The position numbers were made by a program, and so were the translations under genes. The notes under the pieces were generated by a model. The model was not told where the DNA came from. It was given only the letters and a program-made list of their open reading frames with translations, and made no database searches. Source: Bog-756 sp963824645 (GTDB taxonomy: Bacteria > Actinomycetota > Acidimicrobiia > Acidimicrobiales > RAAP-2). Taken from it: a stretch of 64,000 bases of DNA. Within the stretch, counting starts at the first letter, position 1, and each line of letters begins with the position of its first letter. The stretch is from assembly GCA_963824645.1 (NCBI GenBank), contig CAWGQC010000003.1, positions 473,216 through 537,215 of the forward strand. The letters run 5' to 3'. Shown in pieces: positions 25,632-35,050 of this stretch.

Positions 25632-26903
25632 CTACACCACGCCCCGGGCGGTCATTTCGTCGAATTCCGCCTCGGACAAGCCGACCAGATCGCACCACAC
25701 GGCGCGGTTGTCGGCGCCCAGGCGAGGTGCCCCGCTGGGAACGGGCATCGGCTCACCGATGAACCGGGGAAAGGGCGCCTGTTGCCGGATGGTGCCCATC
25801 ACCGGGTCCTCTACCGGAATGATGTCGCCGCGGGCCAACATGTGCGGGTCCTCGAAGATATCGGCGGCGCTGTAGGCCGTGCCCACCGGCACGTCGTGGG
25901 CAATGCAGGCTGACTCGACGGCCTCGGCCGTGAGTCCCCCCGTCCACTCGGCCACGATGCCGTTGATCTCGTCACCATGGACGGCCCGGCCGGCCAGTGC
26001 GGCGAAGCGGGGATCGGCCAGCAGGTCGGGACGGTCCATGGCCCGGCACAGTCGGGCGAAGTTGGCGTCCGATCCGGCCACGATGCACACATAGGCGCCG
26101 TCGGCGGTCGGATAGTTGTCAAGGGGGGCGGAATGGTCGAGGCGGTTGCCCTGACGGGAACGGACCATACCGAGCTGGTCGTAGCCGGCCAGTGTCCACT
26201 CCAGAACCCGTAAGACGGCCCCGTACAGCGGGGCATCGATGACCGCGCCGCGCCGGCGTTCTCGGTTGCCCCGTCCAGTGTCGCGACGGTACAGACCAGC
26301 CACTGCCGCCATGGCGGCGAACACCCCGGTCAGGTAGTCGGAGATGGTCACGCCCGGCCGGACCGGTGGCCGGTCGGGCTCGCCGGTCAGATGCAGCAGA
26401 CCACCGTAGGCGATGCCCAGGCGGTCGAGGCCGGGTCGGCGCCAGTAGGGCCCGTCCTGGCCGAACACGCTGATCCGTACGTAGACGAGTGACGGATCGA
26501 CGTCGTCGGGACCGATTCCCCATTCCTCCATGGTCCCCGGTCGGAAGTTCTCGCAGATCACGTCGGACTGGGCGGCCAGGCGGCGGAACAGATCCTGACC
26601 TTCCGGGGTCCGCAGATCGCAGGTGGCACTGGACCGGCCCCGCCCCTCGACGGCCCAGAAGAGGGAATAGCCGTGCGGCGCGTCCTCCTCGTCACCCACC
26701 GGGGCAAAGGGTCCGATGGTACGCATGAAGTCACCGCCACCGGGGAGCTCGACCTTGATCACCTCGGCGCCCAGCTCGCCCAGCAGCCCGGCGCAGAACG
26801 GCGCCGAAATGCGGGTCCCCACATCGAGTACCCGTAAGCCCGACAACGGCCGATCGCCGTCGGGTGGTCCGTTCCGCTCGGGACCGGTCGGGTCGGGGCT
26901 CAA
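25632..26903 (-). CDS. CaiB/BaiF-type (class III) CoA-transferase
   Basis: A 423-residue CoA-transferase that moves CoA between carboxylic acids through an aspartyl-CoA intermediate. Recognised by LSGLRVLDVGTRISAPFCAG, AEVIKVELPGGGDFMR, CDLRTPEG and CENFRPGTMEEWG; the catalytic aspartate is probably Asp189 in GVTISDYLTG. The start chosen is TTG 26903, which overlaps the stop of the upstream crotonase as TTGA; no ATG or GTG gives a better N-terminus. Co-expressed with a crotonase, it may charge an acid using a CoA ester from the pathway. Confidence 0.86.
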   Translation of the reverse strand: MSPDPTGPERNGPPDGDRPLSGLRVLDVGTRISAPFCAGLLGELGAEVIKVELPGGGDFMRTIGPFAPVGDEEDAPHGYSLFWAVEGRGRSSATCDLRTPEGQDLFRRLAAQSDVICENFRPGTMEEWGIGPDDVDPSLVYVRISVFGQDGPYWRRPGLDRLGIAYGGLLHLTGEPDRPPVRPGVTISDYLTGVFAAMAAVAGLYRRDTGRGNRERRRGAVIDAPLYGAVLRVLEWTLAGYDQLGMVRSRQGNRLDHSAPLDNYPTADGAYVCIVAGSDANFARLCRAMDRPDLLADPRFAALAGRAVHGDEINGIVAEWTGGLTAEAVESACIAHDVPVGTAYSAADIFEDPHMLARGDIIPVEDPVMGTIRQQAPFPRFIGEPMPVPSGAPRLGADNRAVWCDLVGLSEAEFDEMTARGVV

Positions 26904-27742
26904 CCGACCGGCCGGTCCCCGCGGTCGCGATCGGCGAACACGTCCTTCATGGAGGCACGTCCCTTGCGCTCCTCGAGCGCCTGTCGGGCGGTGGCGGTGT
27001 TGTGCATCCAGTGATGGGCCATGAAGTGGTACTTCCAGGAGTCGGACTGGCCCATGAGCTCGGCTACGTGGTTGATCGAGTCCTTCATGACCTGGGCGGT
27101 CACCGGCGGCACCAGCGAGATCCGCTCGGCCAGGGCCCGGGTCCTCTCCTCCAGCTGGTCCCGGGGTACCACCTGGTTGACCAGACCCAGCCGCCACGCC
27201 TCCTGGGCATCGATCTTGTCACCCGTCCACAGGAACTCCTTGGCTTTTCGGATCCCGATCTCCCAGGGTTCGACCAGGAGCTCGACCCCCGCGCCGGTCA
27301 TCCGCAACACGGGATTGGAGAACAGGGCATCGTCAGCGGCCACGATCAGGTCGCACATGCAGGCCAACATCAGGCCGGCGGCCACGCAGCTCCCCTGCAC
27401 GGCGGCGATGGTCGGCTTGCGGAAGTCGTGGATGCGCTTGCAGCGGTCGAAATACATGATCTTCTCGTGGTACATCTTGCCTTCGGGGGTCTCCCGCATG
27501 AGCTGCCAGGCGTCGGGGTCGTCGTCGCTGAGCAGGGCGCGCAAGTCGTGTCCGGAGGAGAAGTGCTTGCCCGCGCCGGCCAGGATCACCACACGGACGT
27601 CATCGTCGGCATCGGCTTCGTCGAAGGCGGCGTCGATCTCGTCGATGAGGCGGGTGTCCTGGGCGTTGGCCACCTCGGGCCGATTCATGGTGATCGTGGC
27701 CACCGGAGCCTCCACCCGGTACACGATCGATTCGTAGCCCAC
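26900..27742 (-). CDS. Crotonase-fold protein lacking canonical glutamates
   Basis: A 280-residue enoyl-CoA hydratase/isomerase-family protein: VATITMNRPEVANAQDTRL, HFSSGHDLRALL, VQGSCVAAGLMLACMCDLI. The positions of the two hydratase glutamates hold Met and Val. It resembles the 6778 protein in these substitutions and in the SSGHD motif, so the two are probably paralogues. GAGGAGG precedes the ATG by a few nucleotides. It overlaps the CaiB-type gene by 4 bp. Confidence 0.86.
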   Translation of the reverse strand: MGYESIVYRVEAPVATITMNRPEVANAQDTRLIDEIDAAFDEADADDDVRVVILAGAGKHFSSGHDLRALLSDDDPDAWQLMRETPEGKMYHEKIMYFDRCKRIHDFRKPTIAAVQGSCVAAGLMLACMCDLIVAADDALFSNPVLRMTGAGVELLVEPWEIGIRKAKEFLWTGDKIDAQEAWRLGLVNQVVPRDQLEERTRALAERISLVPPVTAQVMKDSINHVAELMGQSDSWKYHFMAHHWMHNTATARQALEERKGRASMKDVFADRDRGDRPVG

Positions 27743-27778
27743 GGGTGTCCTCCTCCTCGTTCTGGTGTGCCGGGTCGC

Positions 27779-28960
27779 TCAGTCCCGGGGGAGACCGAGC
27801 ACCCGCTCGCCGACCAGGGTTCGCTGCACCTCGTTGGTACCGGCGAAGATCGACGACGCCTGATAGTAGAGCCACGAACGCTGCCACATGCCCCCACCGG
27901 GGTTGTCGGTGGCTCCCTGCCACAGGGGGGAGGCCGGTCCGAGCAGGGCCATGGCCGTCTCGTGCAGTCGTTTGGACATCTCGCTCCAATACAGCTTGAG
28001 GGCGCTACCCTCGGGCCCGGGTGGCTCGCCCTTCTCCAGGCGGGTGAGGGTCCGCCAGTTGAGCAGCTGGAACAATTTGACCTCGATATAGGCCTCGGCC
28101 ACCCGCTGGCGCACATCCCAGGTGTCGAAACCGTCCGGCTGGCTGGCGGCCAGGGAGAGCAGGTCTCCCAGCAGCTGGTAATGAATGCCCAGCTGTCGGG
28201 GATTGACTCCTCGTTCGTGGGTCAGGGTGGAATTGGCCACCGTCCACCCCGCCCCCCGTTCGCCGATCTGTCGGTCGTCGGGGACGAAGACGCCGTCGAG
28301 GACCACTTCGTTGAACTCGGCGTCTCCGGTCATCTGAACCAGTGGATGCACCTCCACCCCCGGGCTGTGCATGTCCACGACCAGACAGGTGATGCCCTGC
28401 TGCCGTTTGGGGGCGTCGGGATCACTGCGGGCCAGGCACAATCCCCAGTCGGCGAACTGGGCGTAGGAGGTCCACACCTTGGTCCCCGTCAGCAGCCAAC
28501 CCCCGTCGGTACGCTCGGCCCGGGTGGTGAGGGAGGCCAGGTCGCTGCCTGCCTCCGGCTCGGAGAACAGTTGGCACCAGAGTTCCTGTGCCCCGAGGAT
28601 GGGCGGCAGCCACTCCTCGCACTGGGCCGGCGTACCATGGGCCAGGAGGGTCGGCGCCACCAGGTTGATGCCGATGCGCCCCACCAGTTCGGGGGCCCGG
28701 GCCCGGGCCATCTCCTCGGTGACCAGGAAGTGCTCGGTGGGTCCGAGGCCGCGTCCGCCCAGGTCTTGCGGCCAGGTGATGCCCACCCACCGGTCGGCGG
28801 CCAGCTTGGCCTGCCAGGCCCGACCGTGGGCCACCACCTCGGCCAGATCGGTGGACCGGGCCGGCGGCTCCGTTCCGTAGGCCCCGGGCAGATTGGTCAC
28901 CAGCCAGTCGTGCAGTTCGGACTGCAACTGCTCTTGGGCGTCGGTCATCCGGAGGTCCAT
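27779..28960 (-). CDS. Acyl-CoA dehydrogenase, large subunit type
   Basis: A 393-residue acyl-CoA dehydrogenase with LFSEPEAGSDLASLTTRAE, NSTLTHERGVN (L-x-x-E-R base) and SSIFAGTNEVQRTLVGERVL at the end. Its start faces the start of a small-type ACAD across about 90 bp, and the pair probably makes an alpha/beta enzyme from divergent genes. Two in-frame ATGs (28960 and 28948) are possible; neither has a clear ribosome-binding site. Downstream are a crotonase and a CaiB-type transferase on the same strand. Confidence 0.9.
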   Translation of the reverse strand: MDLRMTDAQEQLQSELHDWLVTNLPGAYGTEPPARSTDLAEVVAHGRAWQAKLAADRWVGITWPQDLGGRGLGPTEHFLVTEEMARARAPELVGRIGINLVAPTLLAHGTPAQCEEWLPPILGAQELWCQLFSEPEAGSDLASLTTRAERTDGGWLLTGTKVWTSYAQFADWGLCLARSDPDAPKRQQGITCLVVDMHSPGVEVHPLVQMTGDAEFNEVVLDGVFVPDDRQIGERGAGWTVANSTLTHERGVNPRQLGIHYQLLGDLLSLAASQPDGFDTWDVRQRVAEAYIEVKLFQLLNWRTLTRLEKGEPPGPEGSALKLYWSEMSKRLHETAMALLGPASPLWQGATDNPGGGMWQRSWLYYQASSIFAGTNEVQRTLVGERVLGLPRD

Positions 28961-29038
28961 CGGGGAGTCAGCTTGGCACAGCTGCCCGCTGTCTCGGGAC
29001 GAAGGGCCGACCTGTCCACGGCTCGGGCGGGGTGACCC

Positions 29039-29044
29039 TAAGCT
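29039..29044 (+). promoter_or_regulatory. Putative -10 element of the small-type ACAD gene
   Basis: TAAGCT ends 8 nt before GTG 29053, supporting this start over the in-frame GTG at 29032, which would lie upstream of the element. Confidence 0.4.
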
Positions 29045-29052
29045 TCGCCGCC

Positions 29053-30213
29053 GTGGACTTCGAGCTCTCGTCCGACCAACAGGAGCTGCGGGCGGCAGCC
29101 GTCGCCCTACTCGATGACCTTGCTTCCCCCGAACGGGTCCGGGAGTTCGTGGGGCCGGGCCTGCCCGTCTCGGAGGATCCGGGCCTCGGAGCCGAGGTCC
29201 AACCGGCCGCCGGATTCGACCGCGCCCTGTGGAGCGCCATGGCCGAACAGGGCTGGATGGCGGTGGAGCGACCGGCCGACGATGGTGGCCTGGGGCTGTC
29301 ACTGGTCGAGGTGGCGGTGCTCTGCGAGGAACTGGGCCGCCGCGCCGCTCCGGTGCCGTATGCCGACACCGTTACCTGCCTCGATGCTCTCGGTCAGGCC
29401 ACGGTGGAGCACCCCCTCAGCGACCAGGCCGCCCGGGATGTCGGACGGTGGGCCGGGCAGCTGGCCTCGGGCGAGAGCATCGGCTGCGTGGCCTGGCCGG
29501 CGGGGAGAGGGGTGGTGACAGCCCAGCCCGACGGTGACCGGTGGCGGCTCAGCGGGCGCCCGGAACCGACTCGTTACGCTCCGGTGGCCGATGTGGCCGT
29601 GGTGGTGGCCGACGGGTCCCTCTTTGCCCTCGGTCTCGACCACAGCCTGCGTCCCCGGGTGGAACCGGCCATGGACCGCACCCGGCCTCTTGGTTGGTTG
29701 CACCTCGACGACACTCCGGCTCACCGCATCGGGTCGGAGGAGGACGTCGAGCGCCTCACCAACCGGGTGGCCACAGCCACGGCGGCCGATGCCCTCGGAG
29801 CGTCGGCCCGGGCCCTCGAGATGAGCGTCGAGTACGCCAAGGTGCGCCGGCAGTTCGGACACCCGATCGGCAGCTTTCAGGCCGTGAAGCATCGACTGGC
29901 CGACGCCCTGGTCGACGTGGAGGGGATGCGGTCGAGCACCTATTACGCCGCCTGGTGCGTGGCCACCGGTGACGCCGAGGCCGCTCTGGCCGCGTCGATG
30001 GCCAAAGCCTGGTGCTCTGACGCTTCGGGTCGGGTGACCGGCACCGCCCTCCAGACCCACGGTGGTATCGGCTTCACGTGGGATCATGACCTTCACCTCT
30101 TCCTCAAGCGGGCGCAGCTGGACGCGGCCGGCTTTGGTGACGCCGCCTGGCACCGCGATCGGGTGGCCGGTCTGTTGGCTGTGCGCATGGCTGCCGGTGG
30201 GAGCCCTTTGTGA
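29053..30213 (+). CDS. Acyl-CoA dehydrogenase, small (base-less) subunit type
   Basis: A 386-residue acyl-CoA dehydrogenase of the FadE27/29-like class: VDFELSSDQQELRAAAV start, YAKVRRQFGHPIGSFQAVKH, and THGGIGFTWDHDLHLFLKRA. There is no L-x-x-E-R motif, so the base should come from a partner. The obvious partner is the divergent large-type ACAD. The middle domain is short and poor in the usual SEPxxGSD motif, as common in this subunit class. Confidence 0.9.
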   Translation: MDFELSSDQQELRAAAVALLDDLASPERVREFVGPGLPVSEDPGLGAEVQPAAGFDRALWSAMAEQGWMAVERPADDGGLGLSLVEVAVLCEELGRRAAPVPYADTVTCLDALGQATVEHPLSDQAARDVGRWAGQLASGESIGCVAWPAGRGVVTAQPDGDRWRLSGRPEPTRYAPVADVAVVVADGSLFALGLDHSLRPRVEPAMDRTRPLGWLHLDDTPAHRIGSEEDVERLTNRVATATAADALGASARALEMSVEYAKVRRQFGHPIGSFQAVKHRLADALVDVEGMRSSTYYAAWCVATGDAEAALAASMAKAWCSDASGRVTGTALQTHGGIGFTWDHDLHLFLKRAQLDAAGFGDAAWHRDRVAGLLAVRMAAGGSPL

Positions 30214-30375
30214 ATGCGCCCGGCTGGCGTTTGATGGTGACCTCTGGCGGCACCGTTGTTGTCGGTGTGATCAGGTCTCTGCGTTGTGGGTCACGTGCGG
30301 ATGAGCCGATGGGGCTCACCGGACCGTGATCGAAGGCCCACCCTTCGATGCCTGCTCAGCCGACCCGCCCTCGTT

Positions 30376-30381
30376 TAGGCT
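30376..30381 (+). promoter_or_regulatory. Putative -10 element of the small HTH gene (leaderless)
   Basis: TAGGCT ends 7 nt before GTG 30389. The 160 bp between the ACAD stop and this element show no other feature. Confidence 0.4.
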
Positions 30382-30388
30382 CCGTACC

Positions 30389-30763
30389 GTGACCATGAGT
30401 CGGTTGGAGGCGATCCGAGAGGTTTCCGATCTGGAAGAAGCGGCTCGGAGCCTTCGCGCCGAACTGCGCAAGATGGAGGCCAACTACCGTCGTACACGCT
30501 CAGCCCTGGAGAAGGAGGACAGCTGTCCGGACGTGTTTGCGGCCAGTGGCGGCGGAACCGCCCGCAAGCGCATAACCGATGCCCTGGAAGCCTTCGAACA
30601 GCAGCAGCACCGCACCCGGATCGCCATCGTGGCGGTGGCCTTGGCCGAAGGTATGAGCGTAAGCGGTATCGGACGCGCCTGGGGATTCTCGAGACAACTG
30701 GCATCTCGATACGCCAGAGAAGCCGCCCCCGTCGTTCCGGAGCGGGTCTCGACCCGGCCATGA
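30389..30763 (+). CDS. Small hypothetical protein with coiled coil and helix-turn-helix-like segment
   Basis: A 124-residue protein I do not recognise. Residues about 10-45 form a charged heptad-like helix (SLRAELRKMEANYRRTRSAL). The C-terminal part AEGMSVSGIGRAWGFSRQLA resembles a helix-turn-helix of the MerR or resolvase type, with SRYAREA following. The start is GTG 30389 (probably leaderless) or ATG 30395 two codons later. It stands alone between an ACAD and an SDR. It could be a small DNA-binding protein; that is a guess from the motif. Confidence 0.6.
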   Translation: MTMSRLEAIREVSDLEEAARSLRAELRKMEANYRRTRSALEKEDSCPDVFAASGGGTARKRITDALEAFEQQQHRTRIAIVAVALAEGMSVSGIGRAWGFSRQLASRYAREAAPVVPERVSTRP

Positions 30764-30853
30764 GCGCCGTCGGCGTCGTGGTGCCGGAGCCGCCGGCCGT
30801 AGCCGCGGATCGGGTCGACTCCACCACCCGGTCATGAGCTGGATCGAACTCCT

Positions 30854-31645
30854 GTGACCGACGAGCAGGTCACCGGCCCACGGTCCGGTGGCGAGTGGGA
30901 GCGGTTTTCGCTAGCCGGCAAGGTGGCTCTCGTCACCGGCGGAAGCCGCGGGCTGGGCCGGTCGATGGTCCTCGGCTTGGCCCAGGCCGGGGCCGACGTG
31001 ATCATCGCCAGCCGTAAGTTGGATGCCTGCCAGGTTGTGGCCGCACAGGTCGAGGCCATGGGTCGACGAGCCCTGGCTGTGGCGGCCAATGTCGGGAACT
31101 GGGAGGAGCTGGACCGTCTGGTGACCGTTGCCTATCAGCACTTCGGCCACGTCGATGTGCTGGTCAACAACGCCGGAATGTCTCTGCTCTACCAACGGCT
31201 CGAGGACGTCACCGAGGTCATGTGGGAGAAGGTGGTCGGCCTCAATCTCATGGGACCTTTCCGATTGACCGCCCTTATCGGTCCGCGCATGGTCGAGGAC
31301 GGCGGAGGATCGATCATCAACGTTTCGTCCACCGGTTCGATCCGACCGGCGCCATTCATGCTCCCCTACGACGCCGCCAAGGCAGGTCTCAACGCTCTCA
31401 CCGTGGGTTTCGCCCATGCCTACGGCCCGACGGTGCGGGTCAACTGCATTATGGCCGGGCCGTTCCTCACCGATGTCAGCCGGCACTGGGATCTCGAGGC
31501 TTTCGAAAAGGCGGTTCAGGCCCGTCACGCTCTCGGCCGCGGCGGAGCGCCCGACGAAATTGTGGGTGCCGCCCTCTACTTCGCGTCCGGCGCCTCGAGC
31601 TATACGACGGGCGCTGTACTCCGGGTCGACGGGGGGATTCCCTGA
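30854..31645 (+). CDS. Short-chain dehydrogenase/reductase
   Basis: A 263-residue classical SDR: TGGSRGLGRSM cofactor loop, NNAGMSLLY, INVSSTGS with the catalytic serine, PYDAAKAG with Tyr and Lys, and the C-terminal VLRVDGGIP. It is closest in layout to FabG-like and gluconate-5-dehydrogenase-like enzymes, oxidising an alcohol or beta-hydroxyacyl group with NAD(P). The GTG start has only a weak upstream site. It is convergent with the aminoacylase-like gene, 32 bp away. Confidence 0.9.
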   Translation: MTDEQVTGPRSGGEWERFSLAGKVALVTGGSRGLGRSMVLGLAQAGADVIIASRKLDACQVVAAQVEAMGRRALAVAANVGNWEELDRLVTVAYQHFGHVDVLVNNAGMSLLYQRLEDVTEVMWEKVVGLNLMGPFRLTALIGPRMVEDGGGSIINVSSTGSIRPAPFMLPYDAAKAGLNALTVGFAHAYGPTVRVNCIMAGPFLTDVSRHWDLEAFEKAVQARHALGRGGAPDEIVGAALYFASGASSYTTGAVLRVDGGIP

Positions 31646-31677
31646 GCCGTATCCGGCCGGTGCCGGTTCGGTGTGCT

Positions 31678-33414
31678 CTATCCCTCGATCGGCGGCCCGG
31701 CTGCGGTTACCGAATCCGTATCCACCCCCGAACGCAGGACGGTACCCGGCGTGGCTCCGGTGAGGTCGCCGTGGCGCACGATCTCCGTGCCGTTGACCAT
31801 GACATGCTCGATTCCGTCGGCCTCGGCATAGAGACGACTGGCTCCACCCGGTAGGTCGTCGCGGGTGTACTCGGAACGATGCCCCACTCGTTCGGGGTCG
31901 AGTACGACCAGGTCGGCAAAGAAGCCCTCAGCGATCCGTCCCCGATGACGCAGTCCGTAAAGCCGGGCCGGCACGTCGGTGAGCTGGTGGATGGCGTCCT
32001 CCCAACCGAGAAGGCCTCTCTTCCTCACGCCCTCGCCGAGCATGGAGGTCGAGTACACGGCCCCGCACATCATGTCGAGATGGGCACCGGCGTCCGAACC
32101 TCCGACCACTGCACGGGGGTCCTGCCACACCTTGGCCCGCAGCTCCCAATCGGCCTCCGATTCAGGAATGGGGGGTCGCAGGCCCGTCCGCAGTCTGTCG
32201 GCCAACACCACCTCGATGAGGGCATCGAAAGGATCGAGGCCCCGTTCAGCGGCAATGTCGCCGACCGTGCGACCGGCCAGGCCGGCATTGGCATCGCTGA
32301 AGGTCTCTTCAATGATCAGGATGCGCCAATTGGCCAGAGCGCCCAGAATCCCTGCCTCCTCGGAGTGGGCACCGGCATCGAGCGCACGGCGCACGGCGGG
32401 ATCGGCCAGTCGTGCCATTCGCTCCGGAATCGGGAGGGCGAAAATCTGGCGCCAACCCGGGAGACCGTCAAGGACGGCGCCGTGTTCGAACGAAAGCCGG
32501 ATCTTCACCGTGTGGGGCAAGGTGAGAGCCACCACGGTGGCCCCACTTTCAGCCGCCACGGTGGACGCCTGCAGCTGCCGCTCGCACCCCTCGGGGTTGA
32601 GGGCCGATACGCCCAGCACGTTCCAATTGGCCGGACGGTCGGCCAGCAGCGAGAGGGTAGCCATGAGCTCGACCTCGTCGTCGCTGAACCCGTTGATGCA
32701 TCCGGGCAGGATCAGTTCAAGCGTCGTGCCCGGATGGGCCGCCAGTGAGCTGCACAGCGCCTCCAGTTCCGAGCGGCTGGCTGCGCGCGACGGTACGGGT
32801 TGACCGTCGCCGTCGTTATGGGTGTGGGCCTGTGATGTGGAAAAGCCGAGTGCCCCTTCCTCGAAACATGTCCGGGCCAGTGCCACCATGGCCGCCACCT
32901 GCTTGTCACTGGCCGTCCCTCCCACCGCGTCGTCGCCCATGACCGTTCGGCGGAGGGTGGAGTGGCCGACCAGAAATCCGGCATTCACCCCGATGGCACC
33001 GTCGAAGCGCCCGAGCCACTCGCCGAACGATCGCCACGACCAGTCGAGACGCTCGAGTGAGGTCAGCGGCATGCCCTCGACCCGGGCCATCATCCTGGCC
33101 AGATAGTCGGAGTGGTTTGGGCCGGTGGGGGCCAGCGAGAATCCGCAGTTTCCCCCGATAACGGTGGTTACTCCGTGGAGAGGAGAAGGTGACGCCGAGG
33201 GATCCCACGAGAGTTGGGCGTCGTAGTGGGTGTGCAGATCGACAAACCCCGGGGCCACCAGAAGCCCGTCGGCCTCGATCGTGCCCGACGCCGGCTCGTC
33301 GATAGTTCCGACGGCCACGATCCGCTGATTCACCACCCCGACGTCGGCTCGTCGTCCGGCTGAGCCGGTGCCGTCCACCACCGTCCCTCCGCGCACGAGC
33401 AGATCAAGCATCAC
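31678..33414 (-). CDS. N-acyl-D-amino-acid deacylase-like amidohydrolase
   Basis: A 578-residue amidohydrolase-3/D-aminoacylase-like enzyme. LLVRGGTVVDGTG opens the beta-sandwich part, VDLHTHYDAQLSWDPS gives the HxH metal motif, and GGSDAGAHLDMMCG the late aspartate motif. DLVVLDPERVG closes the sandwich domain. The family hydrolyses N-acyl amino acids or related amides; here it may cleave an amide or lactone of the pathway substrate. The ATG overlaps the stop of the upstream aldehyde dehydrogenase by 4 bp, so they are one transcript. Confidence 0.87.
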   Translation of the reverse strand: MMLDLLVRGGTVVDGTGSAGRRADVGVVNQRIVAVGTIDEPASGTIEADGLLVAPGFVDLHTHYDAQLSWDPSASPSPLHGVTTVIGGNCGFSLAPTGPNHSDYLARMMARVEGMPLTSLERLDWSWRSFGEWLGRFDGAIGVNAGFLVGHSTLRRTVMGDDAVGGTASDKQVAAMVALARTCFEEGALGFSTSQAHTHNDGDGQPVPSRAASRSELEALCSSLAAHPGTTLELILPGCINGFSDDEVELMATLSLLADRPANWNVLGVSALNPEGCERQLQASTVAAESGATVVALTLPHTVKIRLSFEHGAVLDGLPGWRQIFALPIPERMARLADPAVRRALDAGAHSEEAGILGALANWRILIIEETFSDANAGLAGRTVGDIAAERGLDPFDALIEVVLADRLRTGLRPPIPESEADWELRAKVWQDPRAVVGGSDAGAHLDMMCGAVYSTSMLGEGVRKRGLLGWEDAIHQLTDVPARLYGLRHRGRIAEGFFADLVVLDPERVGHRSEYTRDDLPGGASRLYAEADGIEHVMVNGTEIVRHGDLTGATPGTVLRSGVDTDSVTAAGPPIEG

Positions 33415-34892
33415 TGCACCTTGGCCGGGCTGCCCAGGATCGCCTTGGGCCGGGTGAAGGCGAGCATGCCCTCGGTGCCGAGCTCAAGTCCGAAGCCCGA
33501 CTGTTTCCATCCGCCGAAGGGGGCCCGGAAGTCCATGGCCCCGGGACCGTGGCTGTTGACGAAGATCGTTCCCGCCTGCAGGCGGCCGGCGACATCTGCG
33601 ACCAGTGCTTCGTCGTCCGTCCAGATCGAGGCGCCCAGACCGAATGATGAGTCATTCCCACGGGCGACAGCGTCGTTGATGTCCGAATAGGCCAGTACCG
33701 GCAGAGCCGGCCCGAATTGTTCGTGGGTGACGATATCGGAGTGGTCGGGTGCTCCCTCGACGATGGCTGGCGAAACGAAGTAGCCCGCTGCCTCTGCGTC
33801 CTCCGGGCGCATCGATGCGGGACGATGGATCGTGGCCCCCAGGCCCGCAGCTTGGATGAGCATGGCCTCGATCCGCCGGAGGCCGGCCTCGTGGTGCACG
33901 GGGCCCATTGTCACACCCTCGGTCAGGCCGTCGCCCACTACCTCGCGGGATGCCCGTTCCACCAGAACCTCGATCAGCGCATCGTATTTGTCTTGTCGCA
34001 CGTAGACCCGCTTGATGGCCGTGCACACCTGGCCGCTGGTGATGAAGGCAGCATCAAAGAGGCGGTCAGCCAGATCAGCGTCGATCTCGACATCGGGGGC
34101 CAGGATGGCCGGGTCGTTGCCCCCCAATTCGAGGACCAACGGGGTCAGAGCCAAGGAGGCCTGCGACATCACCGCCCTTCCTGTGTCCACTCCACCGGTC
34201 AGGGACACCATTCCCACACCAGCGTGGTTGACCAGGGCCTGGCCTAGCTCCGGGCCCGGTCCGTTGACCGCATTGAGCACCCCAGGCGGCAGCTCACGGG
34301 CGAGAGCGGACGTCAGGGCCAACACCGCCATGGGGCATGTAGGTGGTGTCTTGACCACCACCGAGTTCCCGACCAGCAGCGCCGGCAACGCTTTGTTGGC
34401 CAGAACCGACAGGGGCCAGTTGAAGGGGAGGATGGCGGCCACCACGCCGAGGGGTTCACGGACGACACGGTTGACTCGTTGCCCGTCACTCCATGTTCGC
34501 TCGGCCAGTGCGTCGTCGACCAAAGGGGCGAATGCCGCACCCATTCCCCCGATTGTCCCCGCGTCGAATTGCGATTCCCACAGAACCTTGCCGTGCTCTC
34601 GCGTCAGTAGAGCGGCCAGCTCCGTGGAGTCCACCAGCGCCGCCGCCGCTTGTGTTGCCCGACAAACCAGTGCGGCGCGTTCGGCTCGGGGGAGCGCGGC
34701 CCAGCCTGACTGGGCGTGGTTGGCCGACCGCACAGCTCGATCGACCTGGTCCACCGACGCCCGTGGGGCGTCGGCCACGACCTCGGCGGGTCGGGCCGGA
34801 TTGAGTACGGGGTAGGTACCCTTCTCGCCCCGGACGACCTCACCGTCGATGATCAACCCGATGGCTGCGAGATCGCCGATGGTCGTGGCCAC
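33411..34892 (-). CDS. Aldehyde dehydrogenase
   Basis: A 493-residue aldehyde dehydrogenase. LVLELGGNDPAILAP holds the base glutamate and SGQVCTAIKRVYV the catalytic cysteine; FNWPLSVLANKALPA and SLTGGVDTGRAVM bind the cofactor. The GTG at 34892 is 8 nt after GGGAAGGA. An ATG at 34943, preceded at 7 nt by TAATGG, would add 17 residues with no family likeness, so I prefer the GTG. It is followed, with overlap, by the aminoacylase-like gene. Confidence 0.9.
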   Translation of the reverse strand: MATTIGDLAAIGLIIDGEVVRGEKGTYPVLNPARPAEVVADAPRASVDQVDRAVRSANHAQSGWAALPRAERAALVCRATQAAAALVDSTELAALLTREHGKVLWESQFDAGTIGGMGAAFAPLVDDALAERTWSDGQRVNRVVREPLGVVAAILPFNWPLSVLANKALPALLVGNSVVVKTPPTCPMAVLALTSALARELPPGVLNAVNGPGPELGQALVNHAGVGMVSLTGGVDTGRAVMSQASLALTPLVLELGGNDPAILAPDVEIDADLADRLFDAAFITSGQVCTAIKRVYVRQDKYDALIEVLVERASREVVGDGLTEGVTMGPVHHEAGLRRIEAMLIQAAGLGATIHRPASMRPEDAEAAGYFVSPAIVEGAPDHSDIVTHEQFGPALPVLAYSDINDAVARGNDSSFGLGASIWTDDEALVADVAGRLQAGTIFVNSHGPGAMDFRAPFGGWKQSGFGLELGTEGMLAFTRPKAILGSPAKVQ

Positions 34893-35004
34893 CTCTTCAT
34901 TCCTTCCCGTCCCTCCGTGCTTCCCCCAGGGGATGCTACCCATCCAGGGTCCATTACGTCCGACCGTGGAAGTCCACTGTGCACTCTGGCCCGTCGCCGA
35001 CCGG

Positions 35005-35041
35005 TCACCGGTGAGCGTCCGGAGACCCCGGGGGCTAGCGT
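35005..35041 (+). promoter_or_regulatory. Palindrome and -10-like element between divergent genes
   Basis: The perfect 10-bp palindrome TCACCGGTGA lies at 35005-35014, and TAGCGT at 35036-35041 is 9 nt before the amidohydrolase ATG. The palindrome could be an operator shared with the aldehyde dehydrogenase gene. Confidence 0.3.
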
Positions 35042-35050
35042 GCCCAATCG

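Noticed and set aside
35005..35014. TCACCGGTGA palindrome as a specific operator
   Set aside because: The same 14-nt context (GGTCACCGGTGAGC) also appears around 55648-55661 at the end of a coding region, so chance in G+C-rich DNA is likely; kept only as low-confidence.
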